Positions 38,512-46,583 of a stretch of DNA of 64,000 nt are shown here, in pieces (within the stretch, counting starts at the first letter, position 1; the number at the start of each line of letters is the position of its first letter). A program made the position numbers and the translations under genes. The notes beneath the pieces are model-generated. The model did not search any database and was not told the origin of the DNA. It saw only the letters and a program-made list of their open reading frames with translations. Source of the DNA: Rhodanobacteraceae bacterium (GTDB lineage: Bacteria > Pseudomonadota > Gammaproteobacteria > Xanthomonadales > SZUA-5); assembly GCA_016717705.1 (NCBI GenBank), contig JADKFD010000008.1:1-64000 (forward strand), written 5' to 3'.

Positions 38512-39569
38512 GGCGGCAGCAGGCGGCGAAACCCGTGCGCCAGCACCAGCATCATGAACAGCGGGCTGCGCGGCCACAGGCCCAGCGCGAAGCCTGTGGG
38601 TGCTGGTAGGGATGGATTCGCCAGCGCCGCCGCGAGGGCTCGAATGCGTGCCAGGTTGTGCGGCCAATCGCTTATCTTGTCCACCCAATCGGCGGGAATG
38701 GCGTCGACACCCGCACTCAGCGCCGCAAGTCCGCCGGCGATGGCGGCCACCGTGTCGGTATCGCCGCCCGCCCGGATCACACCCCTGATGGTCTGGGCGA
38801 AGTCGCCGTGGTGCGCATGCCAAACCACCAAGGCAAACGGCACGGTCTGCAGCACGTAGCCGCTGATGCCCGCTCGGCTGCCAAATGTTGTGGCGGCCGC
38901 GGCGACGGGATCGGAATGCCGCAGGCAATCCCCCACTTGAGCAACGGATGCCCGCCAGTCGACATCGTCGCCGGATTCCCGCAAACGGGCCAACAGGCAA
39001 TCGATGGATGGTCGCTGTGCCCACTCGCCGCAGGCGATTGCCGCGGCGACATCGGCCACCGCCCGCGCGGCGGAAAGAGCGCGCGGGTCCCGGTGCGTCA
39101 GCAGCGTCGAAGCGTCGACAAAGGCGTGGCGACGCGCCGTGTCGCTGGCGTAGTGGGCACCGATCAACGGCGCGCGCATGCACGGACCGTTGCCGGCCGA
39201 CCAGACACCGCTGCGCGCCGGTGGAAAGAAACACCAGAGGCGCAGGATGCTGCGCAAGGTCGCCCAGCCGATGCCGGCTGGCAGCGTCAGCAGCCACCAG
39301 CGCAGGCGCCAGGCCAGCGCAGCTCGGAAGCGCTCGACATCGCCCTTGGCCAGCAGCAGCGACTGCGCCACGAACAGCGCGTGATCGGTGTCGTCACTGA
39401 GCATGCCGCGACCGAACACGAAGCGCTGCGCCAGCGGTTCGCGCCACCAGCGCGCGATGCGTCGCGGCGACAGGCCTTCGAAAGGCAGCCCCAGCGAGTC
39501 GCCCACCGCACCGCCGAGCAGGCAGGCCAGCGCAGGATTGGTGTTTGAACCTTGCTGAGATTCAGTCAT
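38505..39569 (-). CDS. ADP-ribosylglycohydrolase family protein
   Basis: A 354-residue enzyme that removes ADP-ribose from targets or cleaves related N-glycosidic bonds, using two magnesium ions. Metal-binding segments are present: GGAVGDSLGLPFEG near residue 19, SDDTDHALF near 58, and RAGGDTDTVAAIAGG near 265. The start at 39569 is 42 bases from the stop of the DeoC-like gene upstream, so the two are probably one operon. The target is unknown. Confidence 0.86.
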   Translation of the reverse strand: MTESQQGSNTNPALACLLGGAVGDSLGLPFEGLSPRRIARWWREPLAQRFVFGRGMLSDDTDHALFVAQSLLLAKGDVERFRAALAWRLRWWLLTLPAGIGWATLRSILRLWCFFPPARSGVWSAGNGPCMRAPLIGAHYASDTARRHAFVDASTLLTHRDPRALSAARAVADVAAAIACGEWAQRPSIDCLLARLRESGDDVDWRASVAQVGDCLRHSDPVAAAATTFGSRAGISGYVLQTVPFALVVWHAHHGDFAQTIRGVIRAGGDTDTVAAIAGGLAALSAGVDAIPADWVDKISDWPHNLARIRALAAALANPSLPAPTGFALGLWPRSPLFMMLVLAHGFRRLLPPY

Positions 39570-39611
39570 TTGCGCCGCACTCTGGAAAACCCCGAAGTGG
39601 TCTGTTTCGAA

Positions 39612-40361
39612 TCAGTCCTGATCGACGGGTTCCGCCCCAAGCACCGGCAACAGCTGATCCAGCAGTGCATTGGACGCAATGCGGAAACGCGCCGGCACCA
39701 CACGCTCGCGGCCGAAGAGCTCGCTGGCCAGGCTGATGTATGCGCTGGCCTGGGCCGGGCTGCTGATTGCGCCGAAAACGGCCACGCCGATCGCGCGCCC
39801 GGAGTCGGCGACCGCGGCGCTGACATGGCGGAAATTCAGGAGATCGACGTTGCCCTTGCCGCGCACGGAGAGCATCAGAAAATCGGCGCCACCGCCGATA
39901 GCCGCTTCGGCGGCCGCGCGCAGCAGCTTGCCATCGGCAAAGGCGGCGCAATCGAGGATCACCTTGAGCGCGGACTTGTTGCAACGCGCCTTGACCCGCG
40001 ACACCAGCGCTTGTGCGCTGGCCCGCTGGCCGGCAGCAAAGGTCTGCGCCGGAAACTGCAGGTTGATCTCGTCCGCGCCAACCGCGGTGGCTCGGCGCGT
40101 CTCGCGTTCGGCGCGGTCTGCAGCTCCGCCGCCGTCGGGAAAATTGACCATGGTGGCCACGCGAACCTGCGGAATGCCTTCGCGCATCAGGCTCATCCGC
40201 GCCGCCAGCAACAGTTCGGGATACACGCAAACGGTCGATGGCGTGCCGTAAGGCGTATGCGCCTGCCGCGCCAGCGCCGCTACGACGGCCGGTGTGTCGT
40301 CTTCGCCGAGCGAAACCAGGTCCAGGCAGGCGAGGGCGATGCGGGCGTCGGAAAGCGTCAT
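39612..40361 (-). CDS. DeoC-like protein lacking the aldolase catalytic residues
   Basis: A 249-residue TIM-barrel protein clearly related to deoxyribose-phosphate aldolase along its length (LDLVSLGEDDTPAVV, CVYPELLLAAR, RVATMVNFPDGG, VGADEINLQFP, FRIASNALLDQLL). The three key residues of E. coli DeoC are changed: Asp102 aligns with Asn100, the Schiff-base Lys167 (FIKTS) with Met163 (FLMLS), and Lys201 (GFKPAGG) with Ala194 (GVAVFGA). Homology is in frame on both sides of each change, so a frameshift cannot explain it. It probably does not perform the aldolase reaction and may bind a sugar phosphate or have a new role. The next gene in the operon is an ADP-ribosylglycohydrolase. Confidence 0.8.
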   Translation of the reverse strand: MTLSDARIALACLDLVSLGEDDTPAVVAALARQAHTPYGTPSTVCVYPELLLAARMSLMREGIPQVRVATMVNFPDGGGAADRAERETRRATAVGADEINLQFPAQTFAAGQRASAQALVSRVKARCNKSALKVILDCAAFADGKLLRAAAEAAIGGGADFLMLSVRGKGNVDLLNFRHVSAAVADSGRAIGVAVFGAISSPAQASAYISLASELFGRERVVPARFRIASNALLDQLLPVLGAEPVDQD

Positions 40362-40369
40362 GGCCTTGG

Positions 40370-40393
40370 GCTGCGAACGGGGACGTTCGCAGC
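40370..40393. other. Short perfect hairpin upstream of the DeoC-like gene
   Basis: GCTGCGAAC and GTTCGCAGC form a perfect 9-bp stem with a 6-base loop, starting nine bases upstream of the DeoC-like start codon. It could be a leader structure or an operator. There is no T run on either strand. Confidence 0.45.
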
Positions 40394-40418
40394 ATAGGCA
40401 TGCAACTGCCGAGGACGC

Positions 40419-40441
40419 GACCCGCGCGTGGCGCGCGGGTC
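40419..40441 (-). terminator. Hairpin after the HiPIP gene
   Basis: GACCCGCGC pairs with GCGCGGGTC (9 bp, 5-base loop). It lies 15 bases after the HiPIP stop. It lacks a clear T run, so termination is only probable. Confidence 0.5.
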
Positions 40442-40455
40442 GTCGAACTTCAGTT

Positions 40456-40773
40456 TCAGGCTGGCTTGGCAGCCCAGCCCGAGCACCAGCCCTTGGGATT
40501 CACACCAAAAGTCGGGAAGATCGCGCAGGCGCCGGTATCGGCAGTGAAGAACTGGCAATTGGCGCAGCTGCTGCCGGCCTTGAACATCGGGTTCTTCACC
40601 GTTGCCGCGTCCTCGGCGTAGTTCAGCGCCTTGGCCTGCGCGTTGTCCAGGGGCAACATCGGCAGCGCCGCATGCGCGGGCTGCATCGCCATCTTCGCCA
40701 GCAGCGGCAGCGCGCTGGCGGCAACGGTGGCCTGGATCAGAAAGCGGCGTCGGGTGGCGTCGTGGTCGGTCAT
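40456..40773 (-). CDS. High-potential iron-sulfur protein (HiPIP)
   Basis: A 105-residue periplasmic electron carrier with one high-potential [4Fe-4S] cluster. A twin-arginine signal (TRRRFLIQATVAASALP) is typical, because the cluster is inserted before export. The four cluster cysteines are in CANCQFF, GACAIF and GWCSGW, and the fold ends in WAAKPA. The start at 40773 has GGAG eight bases upstream. HiPIPs carry electrons to oxidases or photosynthetic centres; no partner is adjacent. Confidence 0.92.
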   Translation of the reverse strand: MTDHDATRRRFLIQATVAASALPLLAKMAMQPAHAALPMLPLDNAQAKALNYAEDAATVKNPMFKAGSSCANCQFFTADTGACAIFPTFGVNPKGWCSGWAAKPA

Positions 40774-40844
40774 GGTAAAGCTCCGTGCGGGGTGACGGCA
40801 GCTTAGGTTCGCGGAGCCTGGCGTCGGAATGACCGGGATCAAGA

Positions 40845-41018
40845 AAGGGCACGGGGCACGGGAAGAGCGTCGTGTGCTTTGCCCTGGACGCTGCGGGTCC
40901 GGACTGGTCCGGACGCTTTCCCGGCGTCAGAGCCAAAAGCGTCCAGACAAGTCTGGACCCACAAAAGGATGCGCCGTGCGAGCCTTTCCCGTGCCCCGTG
41001 CCCCGTGCCCGTGCCCCG
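40845..41018. repeat. Nested palindrome with GGGGCACG arms (family F)
   Basis: Outer arms AAGGGCACGGGGCACGGGA (40845-40863) and CCCGTGCCCCGTGCCCC-type text (40986-41018) enclose a second inverted pair: a GCGGGTCCGGACTGGTCCGG block (40889-40917) with AGCGTCCAGACAAGTCTGGA (40938-40963). The whole gap between the HiPIP and trmL genes is palindromic. Confidence 0.78.
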
Positions 41019-41037
41019 TCTGTGCGAGCATCCACCC

Positions 41038-41515
41038 ATGCTGCACATCATCCTCTACCAACCCGAAATCCCGCCGAACACGGGCAATGTGATTCGCCTC
41101 GCGGCGAACACCGGCGCGGCGCTGCACCTGATCGAACCTCTGGGTTTCGCGCTCGATGACGCGCGCCTGCGCCGCGCCGGGGCTCGATTATCACGAGTAC
41201 GCCAGCCTGCGCACCTGGCCGGATCTGCCGGCTTGCCTTGACGCCCTCGGCCAGCCGCGCTGCTTTGCGCTGACCACGCGCGGCCGCGCCACGCCGTTCC
41301 AGACGCAATTTGCCGATGGTGACGCGCTGCTGTTCGGCTGCGAGACGCGCGGTTTGCCGGCAGAGATCCGCGCCAGCTTTGCCCCCGAGCGACTGTTGCG
41401 GCTGCCGATGCGTCCGGGCTCGCGCAGTTTGAATTTGTCGAATGCGGTCGCTGTGGTGGTGTTCGAAGCCTGGCGGCAGCTCGGGTTTGCCGGAAGCGCA
41501 ACCGGGATTGAATGA
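41038..41515 (+). CDS. trmL: tRNA (cytidine(34)-2'-O)-methyltransferase TrmL, one frameshift
   Basis: SPOUT-fold enzyme that methylates the ribose of the wobble base in tRNA-Leu. Reading begins MLHIILYQPEIPPNTGNVIR and runs to ARLRRAG, then continues as LDYHEYASLRTW in the next frame. Taking one G from the GGGG at 41179-41182 restores one reading of about 158 residues, the usual length. C-terminal SPOUT motifs are intact: LLFGCETRGLP, RLPMRPGSRSLNLSNAVAVV. A homopolymer error is the best explanation. Confidence 0.88.
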
Positions 41516-41558
41516 AGAGCCCCGCGCGCCGGCCCCGGTGCGGCGCGCGGGGTTCTTC
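41514..41558 (+). terminator. Terminator-like hairpin after trmL
   Basis: GAAGAGCCCCGCGCGCC and GGCGCGCGGGGTTCTTC pair at 16 of 17 positions around an 11-base loop, overlapping the trmL stop codon. The T tract is short (TTCTT), so strength is uncertain. The rest of the gap to 41908 holds a family C repeat and GTGCAC motifs at 41691 and 41696-41701, without a gene. Confidence 0.65.
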
Positions 41559-41743
41559 CCCCAGCAGGATCGGCCCCCAGGCCCAAGCTGCCTGGATGAC
41601 ATCGCAAGTGGCGTGCCAGCCTGTCGGTCTACGCCAAGCCATTGATTCATAACAGTGACGCCTCGCAAGCGCGATGTTGCAGTGCACAATCGAAGTGCAC
41701 GGCGCAGGCCCGTGCGCCAGCGCGGCGCTCGGCACTTCGGGTT

Positions 41744-41827
41744 GTAGCCCGGTGTACGCGCGCCAGCGCGTTCACCGGGTGCTTGCGGCGAGATTCGCCG
41801 GTGAATCGCTACGCGATACACCGGCCT
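41744..41827. repeat. GTAG-type palindrome (family C, copy 2)
   Basis: Starts GTAGCCCGGTGTACGCGCG and ends CGATACACCGGCCTGCC, with inner GTTCACCGGG and CGCCGGTGAAT. Similar to the tandem pair at 44.4 kb. Confidence 0.75.
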
Positions 41828-41908
41828 GCCAGAGCCCGCTGCGCCGGTTTCGGCGCTCCGCTTCCACCGCGTTATGCTCAAAGCGTCCCGTCCCCAGCGC
41901 CCCGTCCG

Positions 41909-42934
41909 ATGACCGACCCCTTCGCCCTGCCCGAAGCCGCCCTGGCCACCTATCTGACCGCACACGTCGACGGCTTCAAAGGCCCACTTCGCGCCACCAA
42001 GTTCAAGGGCGGCCAGTCGAACCCGACCTACCTGATCGAGGCGGCTTCCGGTCAGTACGTGCTGCGGCGCAAGCCGCCGGGTCAACTGCTGGCTTCGGCG
42101 CATGCCGTGGACCGCGAGTTCCGCGTGCTCAGCGCGCTGGCGCCCACCGCGGTGCCGGTGGCAAAGCCGCTGCACCTGTGCCGCGACGACGCGGTGATCG
42201 GCTCGATGTTCTATCTGATGAGTCATGTCCCAGGGCGCATTTTCTGGGATCCGTCGCTGCCCGAGCTGGATGCGGCGCAGCGCGCTGGCTACTACGACGA
42301 AATCCTGCGGGTATTGGCCGCACTCCACGCGGTCGACGTCGACGCGGCAGGGCTGGCCGACTACGGCAAGCCCGGCAACTACTTCGCGCGCCAGCTCAAA
42401 CGCTGGGGCGAACAGTACCGCGCCAGCGAACTCGGCCGCATCGACGCCATGGAACAGCTGATCGCCTGGCTGGAAGCACACGTCCCGGCCGATGACGGCG
42501 CGGTGTCGCTGGTGCACGGCGACTGGCGCATCGACAACCTGATTTTCGCCGCCGACCAGCCCAAAGTGTGCGCGATCGTCGACTGGGAACTGTCGACTCT
42601 GGGCCATCCGCTGAGTGACCTCGGCTACTTCTGCATGGCGCTGCGATTGCCGCGCAATCCGGTGATCCCGGGCCTGCAGGGCATCGACCGTGCCGCCGCC
42701 GGCATCCCCAGCGAAGCGGCGATCGTCGCCCGCTATGCTGAACTCAGCGGCCGCGAGCGCTATACCGACTGGCCGTTCATCCTTGCCTTCAACTTCTTCC
42801 GCCTCGCCGCGATCGCCCAGGGCGTGGCCAAGCGCGCCACCCAGGGCAACGCGTCGAGCGCCCAGGCCGACGCCACCGGGCGCATGGTGCCGGTGATTGC
42901 GGGCTTGGGGCTCGAAGCCGCTAACGGAGCCTGA
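41909..42934 (+). CDS. Phosphotransferase family protein (APH/ACAD10-11-like kinase domain)
   Basis: A 341-residue protein with an aminoglycoside-phosphotransferase-like kinase fold. Seen: GGQSNPTYLIEA (nucleotide loop), YVLRRKPPG (Lys), the catalytic loop LVHGDWRIDNLIF and the metal site IVDWELSTLGHPLSDLG. This version is close to the domain joined to acyl-CoA dehydrogenases in ACAD10/11, which phosphorylates 4-hydroxy acyl-CoAs in animals. A similar role in fatty acid breakdown is plausible, but no dehydrogenase is adjacent. The start at 41909 is where homology begins. Confidence 0.85.
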   Translation: MTDPFALPEAALATYLTAHVDGFKGPLRATKFKGGQSNPTYLIEAASGQYVLRRKPPGQLLASAHAVDREFRVLSALAPTAVPVAKPLHLCRDDAVIGSMFYLMSHVPGRIFWDPSLPELDAAQRAGYYDEILRVLAALHAVDVDAAGLADYGKPGNYFARQLKRWGEQYRASELGRIDAMEQLIAWLEAHVPADDGAVSLVHGDWRIDNLIFAADQPKVCAIVDWELSTLGHPLSDLGYFCMALRLPRNPVIPGLQGIDRAAAGIPSEAAIVARYAELSGRERYTDWPFILAFNFFRLAAIAQGVAKRATQGNASSAQADATGRMVPVIAGLGLEAANGA

Positions 42935-42935
42935 C

Positions 42936-43010
42936 GTAGGTCACGTTGGCTGCGCAGCGGCCTACGTGACACGCGATGTCACGTAGGCCCTCCGGGCCAA
43001 CATGACCTAC
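42936..43010. repeat. Family A palindrome (copy 4)
   Basis: Outer arms GTAGGTCACGTTG and CAACATGACCTAC. Tip hairpins GCTGC-GCA-GCGGC and GCCC-TCC-GGGC. It lies between the phosphotransferase and the xerD stop codon. Confidence 0.87.
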
Positions 43011-43017
43011 CGCTTCC

Positions 43018-43983
43018 TTACCCCCTTGGATGATGCTTCTTGTGCATCGCCTTCAGCCCCTCGCGGGCGATGTGGGTGTAGATCTGCGTGGTCGACAGAT
43101 CGCTGTGACCGAGTAACAGTTGCACCACGCGCAGGTCGGCGCCGTGGTTCAGAAGGTGGGTGGCGAAACTGTGGCGCAGCGTGTGTGGCGACAGCGTGCT
43201 GCGCACGCCGGCGATCAGCGCATAGCGCTTGATCAGCAGCCAGAAGCCCTGGCGGGTCATGGCCACGCCGCGCTGGGTGATGAACAGCGCCGGTTGCGGC
43301 CGGGCGTGCAGCAGCGCGCGCGCCTCCTGCAGGTAACGCACGATCCAGTGCTGCGCCTCGTCGCCCAGTGGCACCAGGCGCTCCTTGCTGCCCTTGCCGC
43401 GCACCCGCAAAACGCCCTGCGCCAGACTGATCTGCTCGCCACGCAGGCTGACCAGTTCGCTGACGCGCAGGCCGGTGGCGTACAGCACCTCCAGCATCGC
43501 CTTGTCGCGCAGGCCGAGCGGTGTATCCAGATCTGGCGCCTTGAGCAGTGCTTCGACCTCGGATTCGGTCATTGCCTTGGGCAGCGAGCGCGGCAATTTG
43601 GGGGTCGACAGGTCGGCCGCCGGATCGTCGCTGCGCAGGCCCTGGTCGACCGTCCACAGGTAGAACTGCTTCAGCGTCGACACCAGACGCGCGCCGGAGC
43701 GCGGTTTCATGCCGCTGCCGTGGCGCGTCGACAGGTAGTCGAACAAGGTGCTGCGATCAGCGTCCCTGAGCGCGCCGCCGCGCCCCGCCAGCCAGCCGGC
43801 CAGACCGCGCAGGTCAGCGCCGTAGCCCGACAGCGAGGCCTTGGCCAGGCCGCGCTCGGCCCAGGCGTGGTCGAGAAAGCGTGCGATCAGCGCGCTATCG
43901 GCGCGGCTCGCCGCTGGCGCGCTATCGTTGTCGCTGGAACTGGACTTGATGGTTGGCAATGCGGACTCTGGAATCGGCGACAT
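43018..43983 (-). CDS. xerD: Site-specific tyrosine recombinase XerD
   Basis: A 321-residue recombinase that resolves chromosome dimers at dif with XerC. An N-terminal SAM-like DNA-binding domain (about 30-115) precedes the catalytic domain. Active-site residues are present: Arg in ATGLRVSELVSL, Lys in the RGKGSKERLVP hairpin, HxLRH in LSPHTLRHSFATHLL, His in LGHSDLSTTQ, and the nucleophile Tyr in IYTHIAREGLK. The first 30 residues are low in complexity. The start overlaps the divergent RDD gene by 25 bases, so the real start may be further inside. Confidence 0.93.
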   Translation of the reverse strand: MSPIPESALPTIKSSSSDNDSAPAASRADSALIARFLDHAWAERGLAKASLSGYGADLRGLAGWLAGRGGALRDADRSTLFDYLSTRHGSGMKPRSGARLVSTLKQFYLWTVDQGLRSDDPAADLSTPKLPRSLPKAMTESEVEALLKAPDLDTPLGLRDKAMLEVLYATGLRVSELVSLRGEQISLAQGVLRVRGKGSKERLVPLGDEAQHWIVRYLQEARALLHARPQPALFITQRGVAMTRQGFWLLIKRYALIAGVRSTLSPHTLRHSFATHLLNHGADLRVVQLLLGHSDLSTTQIYTHIAREGLKAMHKKHHPRG

Positions 43984-44378
43984 GGTGGAAGCGGCTCACG
44001 GCGATCGTCTATGACACGCTGATCGTGACCGGATTGTTGATGATCGCCGGATTCGCGGTGCTGGCGCTCAATGGCGTGCATGCGGTGCCGCCCAACACAC
44101 TCTGGTACCAGATCTATCTCGTGGCCATCGTCTGGGCCTACTTCGCGATTTCCTGGTGGCGCGTCGGCAAGACCGTCGGCGCCCGCGCGTGGAAGCTGGA
44201 AGTGCGCGATCTGGCCGGCAACTACCCGAGCCTGGGGCGTGCCACGGTCCGTGCCGTGCTCGCCCTCCTGTCGATAGGCCTGGCTGGCATCGGCCTGCTC
44301 TGGTGCCTGATCGACCGCGAAGGCCAGAGCGCCCACGACCGCCTGAGCGGGACGCAACTGCTGCAGGAAGTGAAGTAG
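43959..44378 (+). CDS. RDD family membrane protein
   Basis: A 139-residue protein with three hydrophobic segments: VYDTLIVTGLLMIAGFAVLAL, IYLVAIVWAYFAISWW, and AVLALLSIGLAGIGLLWCL. The RDD marks are KRLTAIVYDTLI near the start and IDREGQSAHDRLSGTQLL at the end. Function unknown; some relatives are ion antiporters. The ATG at 43959 is used; a TTG two codons upstream is possible. The stop TAG is the foot of the first downstream repeat (GTAGGCC). Confidence 0.84.
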   Translation: MRTLESATWWKRLTAIVYDTLIVTGLLMIAGFAVLALNGVHAVPPNTLWYQIYLVAIVWAYFAISWWRVGKTVGARAWKLEVRDLAGNYPSLGRATVRAVLALLSIGLAGIGLLWCLIDREGQSAHDRLSGTQLLQEVK

Positions 44379-44575
44379 GCCGGTGTACGCGGCTCCATCG
44401 CGTTCACCGGCGCCTTTCGCCGTGCACGAAAAGCGCCGCTGAGCCGCTTCGCGGCACAACGGCCTACATCCGTCGCGCTCTGGTAGGCCGGTGTACGCGG
44501 CTTCATCGCGTTCACCGGCGCCTTTCGCCGTGCACGACAAGCGCCGCTGAGCCGCTTCGCGGCACAACGGCCTAC
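44376..44575. repeat. Two tandem family C palindromes
   Basis: Copy 1 (44376-44467) and copy 2 (44483-44575) are nearly identical over about 92 bases. Each starts GTAGGCCGGTGTACGCGGC, contains CGTTCACCGGCGCC and ends CGCGGCACAACGGCCTAC. The right half reads back as GTAG GCCGTTGTGCCGCG, a second GTAG-footed hairpin. Near identity suggests recent tandem duplication. The remainder of the gap to 44685 holds the cysJ promoter region. Confidence 0.88.
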
Positions 44576-44660
44576 AACTTCGGGTCACCAGCGGCCCTCC
44601 TATCGATATGCCCTGACGTAATTTCCCGCGCTGCAGCAAGACGCCTACAGTTCGATCGAA

Positions 44661-44684
44661 CGAACGTATAGACGTCTACACTGC
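44661..44684. promoter_or_regulatory. AGACGTCT-type octamer box before cysJ
   Basis: TAGACGTCTA (44669-44678) is a perfect 10-base palindrome ending eight bases before the GTG start of cysJ. The preceding octamer GAACGTAT partly matches. A second palindrome, TTCGATCGAA, is at 44651-44660. The same AGACGTCT unit stands before the cysB-like gene and cysG. Confidence 0.6.
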
Positions 44685-44685
44685 C

Positions 44686-46458
44686 GTGACCAGCGCCGCT
44701 GATGCCCTTAGTCTGAATGCCTCGCCGCTCTCGGCCGAGCAGCTGCACACCTTGCAGCAACTCAGTGCCGGCGCCAGCGACGCCGCCTTGTGGTGGATTT
44801 CCGGCTATCTCGCCGGGCAAGCGGCGCTGCGCGCGCCGCAGGCCGCCCCGAAGGCGAACGCCGTCAGCCAGTCCCGCCTGACGGTGGTCTATGCCAGCCA
44901 GACCGGCAATTCGAAGGCCGCCGCGACGGCGCTGGCGCGCCAGGCGGAGAGCCAGGGTCTGGCCGTGCGCCTGGTCAACATTGCCGAATACTCACTCGCC
45001 GAGCTCGGCCGCGAGCGCTATCTGGCGATTGCCATCAGCACCCAGGGGGATGGCGATCCACCCGACGACGCGCGCATCTTCCTGAAGCAGCTGGCCGGCG
45101 CGCGCGCGCCCAAACTGGCTGACCTGCGCTACACCGTGCTGGCGCTGGGCGATTCCAGCTACGCCAAGTTCTGCGAGATCGGCCGCAAGCTCGATGCGCG
45201 CCTGGCCGAACTCGGCGGCAGCCGGCTGGCCGAGCGTGCCGATGCCGATCTGGATATCGAAGCCACCGCGGCGCCATGGCGGCTATCCACGCTGAGCGCC
45301 GCGGTCGAGGCGATCGGCCGCTCCCCGGCAGCGACGGTCACGCTGTTGCGTCCGGTGACTGCGGCGGTTGCTGCGGCAACCCACTGGCAGTCGGCCACGG
45401 TCTACGCCAACCAGCGCCTGACCGCGCGCGACAGCGAGGTCGACGTGCGCCACCTGGAACTGTCGCTCGGCGACAGCGGCCTGCGCTACGAACCCGGCGA
45501 TTCGCTCGAAGTGCAGATCGACAATCCGTCGGCGCTGGTCGACGAGTTTCTGGCCCGCAGCGGCCTCGACGGCGACGCCAGCGTCGAGCATGCCGGTCAA
45601 CGCCGAAGTTTGCGCGACTGGCTGCGCAGCGAGCGCGAACTGACGCGACTGAGCGCGTCGCTGCTCAGCGCCGTGTTTGCCGCCCATCCGGAACACCCGT
45701 TGCAGGCGGCCGGAAACAGCCTGCTGGACACCCACCAGGTGGTCGATCTGCTCGCTGCGGGCCGCGTCGAATGGGACGCGCAGCGCTGGGTCGCCGCGCT
45801 GGCGCCGCTCAAGCCGCGTGCCTATTCGATCGCCTCGGCGCAGGCCGAGGTCGGCGACGAAGTGCATCTGACGGTCGCGCTCAAGCGCAGCCATGGCGCC
45901 GGCATCGAGCGCGTCGGCCTGGCTTCCGGGCATCTGGCGGCGCTTGCCGAGGGCGCCCAGGTGAAGGTGCGCGTCGAGGCCAATCCGCGCTTCCGCCTGC
46001 CGCGCGATGGCAGCCGCGACCTGATCATGATCGGCCCGGGCACCGGCGTGGCGCCGTTCCGCGCCTTCCTGCAGCAGCGCGTTGCCGACGGCGCCAGCGG
46101 CCGCAACTGGCTGTTCTTCGGTCACCGCCATCTGCGCAGCGAATTCCTCTACCAGACCGAATGGCTGGCGGCGCTCAAGCGCGGTCAGTTGCATCGCCTC
46201 GACGTCGCCTTCTCGCGCGACGGACCCGAGCGCCGCTATGTGCAGCACGTCATCGCCGAGCGCGCGACCGAACTGGTGTCGTGGATCGACAACGGCGCCC
46301 ACCTGTACCTGTGCGGCGACGCCAAACGCATGGCGCGCGATGTCGAAGCGACATTGATCGACGCCATCGCCCGCGTGCGCGGCATCGATAGCGAAGCCGC
46401 CAGCGACGAACTCGACGCGCTATCCAGCGCCGGCCGGTTTCAGCGCGATGTGTACTGA
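44686..46458 (+). CDS. cysJ: Sulfite reductase (NADPH) flavoprotein alpha subunit CysJ
   Basis: A 590-residue diflavin reductase that passes electrons from NADPH through FAD and FMN to CysI. The flavodoxin-like FMN domain covers about 65-200 (VYASQTGNSKAAA, STQGDGDPPDD, LGDSSYAKFCEIG). The FAD domain has RAYSIASAQ, and the NADPH part has GPGTGVAPFRAFLQQR, LFFGHR and the end GRFQRDVY. Start GTG at 44686 is the first in the homologous frame. First gene of cysJ-cysI-cysH. Confidence 0.93.
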   Translation: MTSAADALSLNASPLSAEQLHTLQQLSAGASDAALWWISGYLAGQAALRAPQAAPKANAVSQSRLTVVYASQTGNSKAAATALARQAESQGLAVRLVNIAEYSLAELGRERYLAIAISTQGDGDPPDDARIFLKQLAGARAPKLADLRYTVLALGDSSYAKFCEIGRKLDARLAELGGSRLAERADADLDIEATAAPWRLSTLSAAVEAIGRSPAATVTLLRPVTAAVAAATHWQSATVYANQRLTARDSEVDVRHLELSLGDSGLRYEPGDSLEVQIDNPSALVDEFLARSGLDGDASVEHAGQRRSLRDWLRSERELTRLSASLLSAVFAAHPEHPLQAAGNSLLDTHQVVDLLAAGRVEWDAQRWVAALAPLKPRAYSIASAQAEVGDEVHLTVALKRSHGAGIERVGLASGHLAALAEGAQVKVRVEANPRFRLPRDGSRDLIMIGPGTGVAPFRAFLQQRVADGASGRNWLFFGHRHLRSEFLYQTEWLAALKRGQLHRLDVAFSRDGPERRYVQHVIAERATELVSWIDNGAHLYLCGDAKRMARDVEATLIDAIARVRGIDSEAASDELDALSSAGRFQRDVY

Positions 46459-46494
46459 GGCGCGGGCCAATGCTTGCCGGGACCGTAGGTTGGG

Positions 46495-46567
46495 CTAAGT
46501 CCGCAGGACGTGCCCAACATGGACACGCCGCCCGAGTTGGGCACGGCTGCGCCTTAGCCCAACCTAC
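46495..46567. repeat. GTAG-type palindrome (family H) between cysJ and cysI
   Basis: Arms GTAGGTTGGGCTAAGTCCGC (46495-46514) and GCGCCTTAGCCCAACCTAC (46549-46567), with inner GTGCCCAAC and GTTGGGCAC. It sits inside an operon, so it would be transcribed as an intercistronic hairpin. Confidence 0.85.
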
Positions 46568-46583
46568 GACCGCCGGGAAACTC

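Noticed and set aside
39612..40361. Frameshift as the reason for missing DeoC catalytic residues
   Set aside because: Conserved blocks on both sides of each changed residue are in the same frame at the expected distances.
43018..43983. Integron or phage integrase
   Set aside because: The sequence matches the chromosomal XerD pattern throughout, and no attachment site, tRNA target or phage gene is nearby.
44376..44575. Repeat-encoded small peptides such as those starting MNAMKPRTP
   Set aside because: They are identical readings of the tandem palindrome, without a ribosome binding site.
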